In this document: positions 1 through 3,887 of the stretch, piece after piece | Layout of the letters: the number at the start of each line of letters is the position of its first letter | Position numbering within the stretch: the first letter of the stretch is position 1 | Assembly: GCA_003240855.1 (NCBI GenBank) | Contig: QFNN01000142.1 | Span: 1-6,176 of the forward strand | Direction of reading: 5' to 3' | From: Sphingomonas sanxanigenens | GTDB lineage: Bacteria; Pseudomonadota; Alphaproteobacteria; Sphingomonadales; Sphingomonadaceae | DNA length: 6,176 bases | Notes under the pieces: model-generated | Told to the model about the DNA's origin: nothing | The model's input: the letters and a program-made list of their open reading frames with translations, nothing else | Database searches by the model: none | Program-made: the position numbers and the translations under genes

Positions 1-794
1 AGGCGGGGCAGGGCGCTGGCCGGCACCTGGAACCAGGTGCTCGTCATCCCCAGCGGATCGAAGATGCGCGTCTGGAGAAAGCGATCGAAGGGCATGGCCG
101 ACGCGACCTCGATCACGCGGCCGAGCAGATCGAGCCCGACTGAATAGCTCCATTTCGCGCCGGGATCGGCGATCAGCGGCAATGTGGCGAGACGATCGGC
201 GAACGCCGCGAGGCTGGGCGCGGTCGGCACATCGGGGAAGCCGGGCAGCGACTTGCGGCTGGCGGCGGCGGGATTGAGCCCGAGGCGCTGATATTCGGCG
301 AGCAGCGGCCCCTTGGTGACGATCGTATAGCCGAGCCCCGCCGTGTGGGTGAGCAGATTGCGCACCGTGATCGGGCGCGCGGCGGGCCGGCTCGTCAGAT
401 CCTTCGCCGGATCGACGAGGACGCGCGGGTTTTTGAAGCCCGGAATGAAATCGGCAATATCCTGATCGAGCGACAGTCTGCCTTCCTCGACAAGGATCAT
501 CGCCGCCATGCCGGTGATCGGCTTGGTCATCGAATAGACGCGCCACAGCGTGTCGGCGTCGACCGGGGTCTTGCTATCGCGCGCGAGGGCGCCCGCGGCG
601 AGGAAGGTGGGCGCGGCGCCGCCGAAGCCCACCGCGCCGCCGACGCCCGGCAATTTGACCGGCGCATAGCTGTCGAGCAGAGCCTGGACGCCGGCCAGTT
701 TCGCGCCGCGCGCGAAGGCGGGGGCGGCGGACAGCGCGGCGGCGCCGAACAGGCCGCCCAGAAAAAGCCGGCGATCAAGCCGCTGATCGAACAT
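1..794 (-). CDS. Serine hydrolase, beta-lactamase / family VIII esterase fold, Tat-exported (C-terminus cut off by window edge)
   Basis: The 264 visible codons encode the N-terminal two thirds of a penicillin-binding-protein-like serine hydrolase (MEROPS S12 / class C beta-lactamase / family VIII carboxylesterase superfamily). The SxxK motif is S88-M-T-K91, supplying the nucleophilic serine and the lysine base. An HTAGLGY block lies at 150-156, and the Tyr motif reads Y217-S-V, the form usual in esterase-like members rather than the YxN of true beta-lactamases. The third (K/H)TG-type motif would lie beyond the edge. The N-terminus looks like a Tat signal: DRRLFLGG at 7-14, a hydrophobic stretch, then APAFA with likely cleavage after A28, so a periplasmic location is inferred. 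The ATG at 794 is chosen because GGGAGG (806-801) sits 6 bases upstream; the in-frame ATG at 800 would abut that site. The gene starts inside mutY, suggesting co-transcription. Substrate is unknown; esterase, D-amino-acid peptidase or beta-lactamase activity all remain possible. Confidence 0.9.
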   Translation of the reverse strand, partial: MFDQRLDRRLFLGGLFGAAALSAAPAFARGAKLAGVQALLDSYAPVKLPGVGGAVGFGGAAPTFLAAGALARDSKTPVDADTLWRVYSMTKPITGMAAMILVEEGRLSLDQDIADFIPGFKNPRVLVDPAKDLTSRPAARPITVRNLLTHTAGLGYTIVTKGPLLAEYQRLGLNPAAASRKSLPGFPDVPTAPSLAAFADRLATLPLIADPGAKWSYSVGLDLLGRVIEVASAMPFDRFLQTRIFDPLGMTSTWFQVPASALPR

Positions 795-1821
795 CCGCAT
801 CCTCCCTCATCGCCAGTTCGGCCGCTTTGGCGAACAGACTCGGCAACCCCGCCTCGCCGATCCTGTCGAGCGGCCACCATTCTCCTTCCGGCCAGGGATC
901 GCAATCGCTTTCGATCCGGCCGACGCGCACTTCGAGATCGAGCGCGAAATGGGTGAACACATGTGTCACGAACCCGGCGGCGATCCAGTTTCCGGCGGCG
1001 GGTGCGGCGCTGTCCGCTCCCTTGCTCCACCCGGCGGAGGGCAAGGCGCGCATCCCGCCGAGAAGGCCTCTGGCCGGGCGGCGGACGAGGCGGACGGCAT
1101 TGTCGCGGACTGCGAACCACGCAATGCCCTGCCGGCGCGGGCGATTCGCCCTGGGCGGCTTGACCGGATAGGCGGCGGCTTTGGTGCGGCCTTCGCAACG
1201 CGCGGCGAGCGGGCAGATCGCGCAGGCCGGGTTGCGCGGCGTGCAGATCGTCGCCCCCAGATCCATCATCGCCTGCGCGAAATCGCCGGCGCGATCGGCG
1301 GGCGTGATCGCGTCGGCGAGCGCGCGGAGCCGGGGCTTCGCGCCGGGCATCGGATCGGCGACGGCGAAGAGCCTTGCGGTCACGCGTTCGACATTGCCGT
1401 CGACCACCACGGCGCGGCGGCCGAAAGCGATCGCGGCGACGGCGGCGGCGGTATAGGCGCCGATGCCGGGAAGCGCGCGCAGGCCCGCCTCGTCGTCGGG
1501 AAAGCCGCCGCGCGCCGCGACGGCGCGCGCGCAGGCGAGCAGATTGCGCGCGCGGGCATAATAGCCGAGCCCGGCCCACGCGCTCATCACCTCTGCATCG
1601 TCGGCGGCGGCGAGCGCCGCGACGTCGGGCCAGCGCGTCGTGAAGCGCTCGAAATAGGGCTTCACCGCCGCGACCGTCGTCTGCTGCAGCATGATCTCCG
1701 ACAGCCAGACGCGATAGGGGTCGGGCGGCGGCGCGCCGGGCGGGCTGCGCCAGGGCAGGACGCGCGCCGCGCGGTCATACCAGCCAAGCAGCAGACGCGC
1801 GGGTTCCGTATCGACGCACAT
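775..1821 (-). CDS. mutY: A/G-specific adenine DNA glycosylase MutY
   Basis: MutY removes adenine mispaired with 8-oxoguanine and so prevents G:C to T:A changes. All hallmarks are visible (numbering from a possible GTG start at 1842; subtract 7 for the ATG chosen here). LPWR is at 29-32. SEIMLQQT at 48-55 holds catalytic Glu49. The helix-hairpin-helix is LPGIGAYTAAA at 124-134. VVDGNVERV at 146-154 holds catalytic Asp148. The 4Fe-4S ligands are C200, C207, C210 and C216 (C-x6-C-x2-C-x5-C). A C-terminal NUDIX-like 8-oxoG recognition domain includes RPARGLLGGM at 255-264 and HVFTHF at 294-299, equivalent to the Phe-Ser-His loop of the family. The length of 348 aa is normal (E. coli MutY is about 350). 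ATG 1821 is preferred because the WYDRAARVLPWR block then sits at the usual distance from the N-terminus; GTG 1842 would overlap the divergent gene. Neither start has a clear Shine-Dalgarno sequence. The 3' end overlaps the downstream hydrolase gene by 20 bases. Confidence 0.96.
   Translation of the reverse strand: MCVDTEPARLLLGWYDRAARVLPWRSPPGAPPPDPYRVWLSEIMLQQTTVAAVKPYFERFTTRWPDVAALAAADDAEVMSAWAGLGYYARARNLLACARAVAARGGFPDDEAGLRALPGIGAYTAAAVAAIAFGRRAVVVDGNVERVTARLFAVADPMPGAKPRLRALADAITPADRAGDFAQAMMDLGATICTPRNPACAICPLAARCEGRTKAAAYPVKPPRANRPRRQGIAWFAVRDNAVRLVRRPARGLLGGMRALPSAGWSKGADSAAPAAGNWIAAGFVTHVFTHFALDLEVRVGRIESDCDPWPEGEWWPLDRIGEAGLPSLFAKAAELAMREDADVRSAA
801..806 (-). promoter_or_regulatory. 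Ribosome binding site of the serine hydrolase gene
   Basis: On the minus strand this reads GGGAGG, 6 bases before the ATG at 794-792. It lies inside the final codons of mutY, so the hydrolase can be translated from the mutY message. It decides the start in favour of 794 over the ATG at 800. Confidence 0.65.
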
Positions 1822-1835
1822 GGGGCGGCTATGGC

Positions 1836-2387
1836 ATGACACGGCGAATGAAGGAACGCCGCCCCCCCAAATCGCCGGCGCCGATCGCGGAGGAACGCCC
1901 GCGCGGCGGCCCCGCGCGCGCGGTCGCGGAGATGCTGCCCGATGTCGGGCGCGCGGCCTTCCGCCGATTCGGTTTCGTGCAGGCGTCGATCGTCAGCCGC
2001 TGGGGCGAGATCGTCGGCAGTCGCTATGCCGGCGTGTCCGCGCCCGAATCGATCCGCTTCCCGCAGGGCGAGCGATCCAACGGCGTGCTGACGCTGACCG
2101 TATCCTCCGCGCATGCGCCGATGATGCAGCATGTCGCGCCCGAGATCGTCGAGCGGGTCAATCGCTTCTTCGGCTATCCGGCGGTTTCGCGCGTGGCGAT
2201 GAAGCAGGGGCAGATCGCGCCGCGCGCGCCGCGCAAGGCCCCCCCCTCGCTCAAGCCCGTGCCCGTCGAGCTGGGCGACAGCCTGCGCGCGATCGTCGAT
2301 CCGGAATTGAAAGCGGTGCTCGAGGCGCTGGCGCAGGGCGTGGCGCGGACGAGCGGCGCGCCACAGGTCGAGAAGGGACAGGACTGA
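1836..2387 (+). CDS. DUF721 / DciA-like protein (probable replicative helicase loader family)
   Basis: This 183-aa basic protein matches the DUF721 (DciA) family. After a Pro/Arg-rich N-terminal tail (1-26), the conserved core lies at about 27-127: SRWGEIVG at 54-61 with the family's key Trp (W56), then GVLTLTVSSAHAPMMQHV at 83-100 and EIVERVNRFFGY at 103-114. A Pro/Lys-rich linker and a predicted amphipathic C-terminal helix (about 156-170) follow. DciA proteins associate with the DnaB helicase in bacteria lacking DnaC/DnaI; assignment here is by family resemblance, and function in this organism is inferred. ATG 1836 and the in-frame ATG 1848 are both possible, as neither has a clear ribosome binding site; 1848 would widen the gap to mutY to 26 bases. 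The stop TGA is followed immediately by the next gene's ATG. Two poly-C runs (C7 at 1862-1868, C8 at 2239-2246) interrupt the coding sequence. Confidence 0.88.
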   Translation: MTRRMKERRPPKSPAPIAEERPRGGPARAVAEMLPDVGRAAFRRFGFVQASIVSRWGEIVGSRYAGVSAPESIRFPQGERSNGVLTLTVSSAHAPMMQHVAPEIVERVNRFFGYPAVSRVAMKQGQIAPRAPRKAPPSLKPVPVELGDSLRAIVDPELKAVLEALAQGVARTSGAPQVEKGQD

Positions 2388-3065
2388 ATGTCGAGATTGC
2401 TGGCGTTGTTTGTCTGTTTCGTTGCGCTGTCCGCCGCCGCGCCGCCCAAGATCGACTGGACGCGCAAGGTGACGATGACGCCCACGGGCGCGTTCGTGAT
2501 GGGCAATCCCGCCGCCAAGGTGAAGCTGGTCGAATATGTCAGCTACACATGCCCGCACTGCGCGCACTATGTCGCCGAATCCAAGGATGCGATGCGCCAG
2601 CAGTTCATCGCCAAGGGCGGCACATCGATCGAACTGCGCCATGCGGTGCGCGACCGGCTGGATTTCATCGCGACGCTGTTGGCGCGCTGCGGCGGCGCGG
2701 CGCGCTTCTTCGGGACCAGCGAGGCGATTTTCGCCGCCCAGAATGACTGGATCGACAAGGGCGCGAGCTATGAGCAGGCCAATGGCGAGAAGCTGAACGC
2801 CATGCCGCGCGACGAAGGGCTTAAGCTGGAGGCGCGCGCATCGGGGCTGGCGGCGATCGTCGAGGCGCGCGGGGTCACGCCGGCGCAGATCGACAAATGC
2901 CTGACCGACGCGGCGCAGCAGAAGCTGATCGGCGACATGACCGATCAGGCCTGGAACGGCGCCCGCATCCCCGGCACCCCGGCTTTCGCGATCAACGGAA
3001 CGATCGTGGCCGACGCGGCGAGCTGGGCGGCCTTGAAACCGGCGCTGGTCGCAGCGCAGAAATAG
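2388..3065 (+). CDS. Secreted DsbA-family thiol-disulfide oxidoreductase (thioredoxin fold), copy 1
   Basis: This 225-aa protein has a short predicted Sec signal peptide (hydrophobic 4-15, Ala-rich cleavage region 16-18), so it should act in the periplasm. The DsbA-like thioredoxin core starts near GAFVMGNP (34-41). The active site is C55-P-H-C58, the same dipeptide as E. coli DsbA. The helical insertion spans about 85-185, and the cis-proline loop is GTPAF with Pro198. A second cysteine pair, C101 and C171, matches the extra disulfide described for alphaproteobacterial DsbA proteins such as Wolbachia alpha-DsbA1. The expected role is to oxidise, or possibly isomerise, disulfides in exported proteins; the sequence does not separate these. 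Cys10 is not in a lipobox (LFVC has Val at -1), so I do not call it a lipoprotein. The start abuts the DUF721 stop, with AAGGGA at 2373-2378 as a plausible ribosome binding site. The gene is a paralogue of the next one. No DsbB partner is in the window. Confidence 0.92.
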   Translation: MSRLLALFVCFVALSAAAPPKIDWTRKVTMTPTGAFVMGNPAAKVKLVEYVSYTCPHCAHYVAESKDAMRQQFIAKGGTSIELRHAVRDRLDFIATLLARCGGAARFFGTSEAIFAAQNDWIDKGASYEQANGEKLNAMPRDEGLKLEARASGLAAIVEARGVTPAQIDKCLTDAAQQKLIGDMTDQAWNGARIPGTPAFAINGTIVADAASWAALKPALVAAQK

Positions 3066-3079
3066 ACCAACGCTTTTTT
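3042..3079 (+). terminator. Terminator-like hairpin with T-run between the two DsbA-like genes
   Basis: The left arm GCGCTGGTC (3042-3050) pairs with GACCAACGC (3065-3073) at 8 of 9 positions (one C-A mismatch), with a 14-base loop, and is followed at once by six T (3074-3079). The stop codon TAG at 3063-3065 lies in the loop/right arm. This has the layout of a Rho-independent terminator, but the mismatch and large loop suggest it is partial. A competing perfect hairpin, GCGCTG (3042-3047) with CAGCGC (3052-3057) around a 4-base loop, uses the same left arm and would exclude it. If it works, dsbA copy 2 and smc would be expressed below copy 1 or need their own promoter. Confidence 0.45.
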
Positions 3080-3084
3080 ACCAC

Positions 3085-3089
3085 GGGAG
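3085..3089 (+). promoter_or_regulatory. Probable ribosome binding site of the lipoprotein DsbA-like gene
   Basis: GGGAG lies 11 bases before the ATG at 3101, slightly longer than ideal spacing. It supports 3101 as the start and argues against the longer open frame that extends upstream into the previous gene. Confidence 0.5.
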
Positions 3090-3100
3090 TCATTCGACCA

Positions 3101-3865
3101 ATGAAATCGACCATCGGCCTCAGCCTTGCCGCGATCGCGCTGATCCTGTCCGGCTGCTCGGGCAAGAGCGAAGGGACGGCGGCGGGCAATGCCACGGGCA
3201 ACGCCAGCGCGTCGGCGTCGACCGCAGGGGCGATCAAGCCGCCGGCTGGCGGCGACTGGCTGACCACGGTCAGCAAGACGGCCGACGGCGGCTTCGTGAT
3301 CGGCAATCCCAACGCGCCGGTGAAGCTGGTGGAATATCTCTCGCTCACCTGCCCGCACTGCGGCGAGTTCGCCAAGACCGCCTTCCCGTTGCTGCGCGAC
3401 AAATATATCGAAAAGGGCACGGTCAGCCTCGAAGTGCGCAACTATGTGCGCGACCCGATCGACGTGACTGCATCGCTCATCACGCGCTGCAACGGCGCGG
3501 CGCCTTTCCTGCCGCTGACCGAGCAGATGTTCGAGAATCAGCAAGCGCTGTTCGAGAAGGCGCAGAAGCTGACCCCGGCCGATCAGCAGCGCATCGGCGC
3601 GCTGCCGCCCAACCAGCAATATGGCGCGATCGCGACGCTCGTCGGCCTTGACGAGTTTGCGCGCCAGCACGGCATCGCCGACGCCAAGCTGAAAAGCTGC
3701 CTGGCGGACAAGGGCGAGCTGGACCAGCTCGTGTCGATGCTGAAGGTCGCGAACGACCAGTTGAAGATCCAGGGCACGCCCAGCTTCCTGATCAACGGCA
3801 AGCTGCTCGACGCAACCGCGACCTGGGATCTGCTTGAGCCGCAGCTCATCGCCGCGGGAGCCTGA
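3101..3865 (+). CDS. DsbA-family thiol-disulfide oxidoreductase, predicted lipoprotein, copy 2
   Basis: This 254-aa protein starts with a lipoprotein signal: K2, a hydrophobic run, then lipobox L16-S-G-C19 for signal peptidase II. Ser at +2 suggests outer-membrane sorting if the E. coli rule applies. A low-complexity Ala/Ser/Gly/Asn linker (about 20-45) would tether the catalytic domain to the membrane. The DsbA-like domain starts at GGFVIGNP (63-70), with the active site C84-P-H-C87, a helical insertion, and a cis-proline loop GTPSF with Pro227. A second cysteine pair, C130 and C200, matches the pair in copy 1. By hand alignment, 38 of 74 residues around the active site are identical to copy 1, so the two are paralogues, probably from an old tandem duplication. 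The difference is localisation: this one is anchored, copy 1 is predicted soluble. Oxidase versus isomerase or reductase function cannot be told from sequence. A 35-base gap with a terminator-like hairpin precedes it; smc follows 22 bases downstream. Confidence 0.93.
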   Translation: MKSTIGLSLAAIALILSGCSGKSEGTAAGNATGNASASASTAGAIKPPAGGDWLTTVSKTADGGFVIGNPNAPVKLVEYLSLTCPHCGEFAKTAFPLLRDKYIEKGTVSLEVRNYVRDPIDVTASLITRCNGAAPFLPLTEQMFENQQALFEKAQKLTPADQQRIGALPPNQQYGAIATLVGLDEFARQHGIADAKLKSCLADKGELDQLVSMLKVANDQLKIQGTPSFLINGKLLDATATWDLLEPQLIAAGA

Positions 3866-3887
3866 TCCACGTGCGTCGGGGGGGCGC

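Noticed and set aside
949..1839. Long plus-strand open frame across mutY
   Set aside because: It is antisense to a clear MutY with all catalytic and Fe-S residues. Its product is Arg/Gly/Ala-rich with no recognisable domain, as expected from the opposite strand of GC-rich coding DNA.
2397..2417. Copy 1 as a lipoprotein through Cys10
   Set aside because: The residues before it (Leu-Phe-Val) do not form a lipobox, which needs Gly, Ala or Ser at -1.
3033..3064. Promoter for copy 2 with TTGAAA at 3033-3038
   Set aside because: The only -10-like sequence (GAAATA at 3059-3064) is 20 bases away and poor; sigma-70-like matches of this quality are not enough to call.
3087..3091. GAGTC (CcrM-type GANTC methylation site) upstream of the lipoprotein DsbA-like gene as a cell-cycle signal
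   Set aside because: Several other GANTC sites occur inside genes in this window (for example 837-841, 1966-1970, 2046-2050), so a single upstream site is not notable.
2897..3100. N-terminal extension of the lipoprotein DsbA-like gene back to 2897
   Set aside because: It would overlap copy 1 out of frame and bury the lipoprotein signal. The ATG at 3101 has a ribosome binding site and is followed directly by a lipobox signal peptide.
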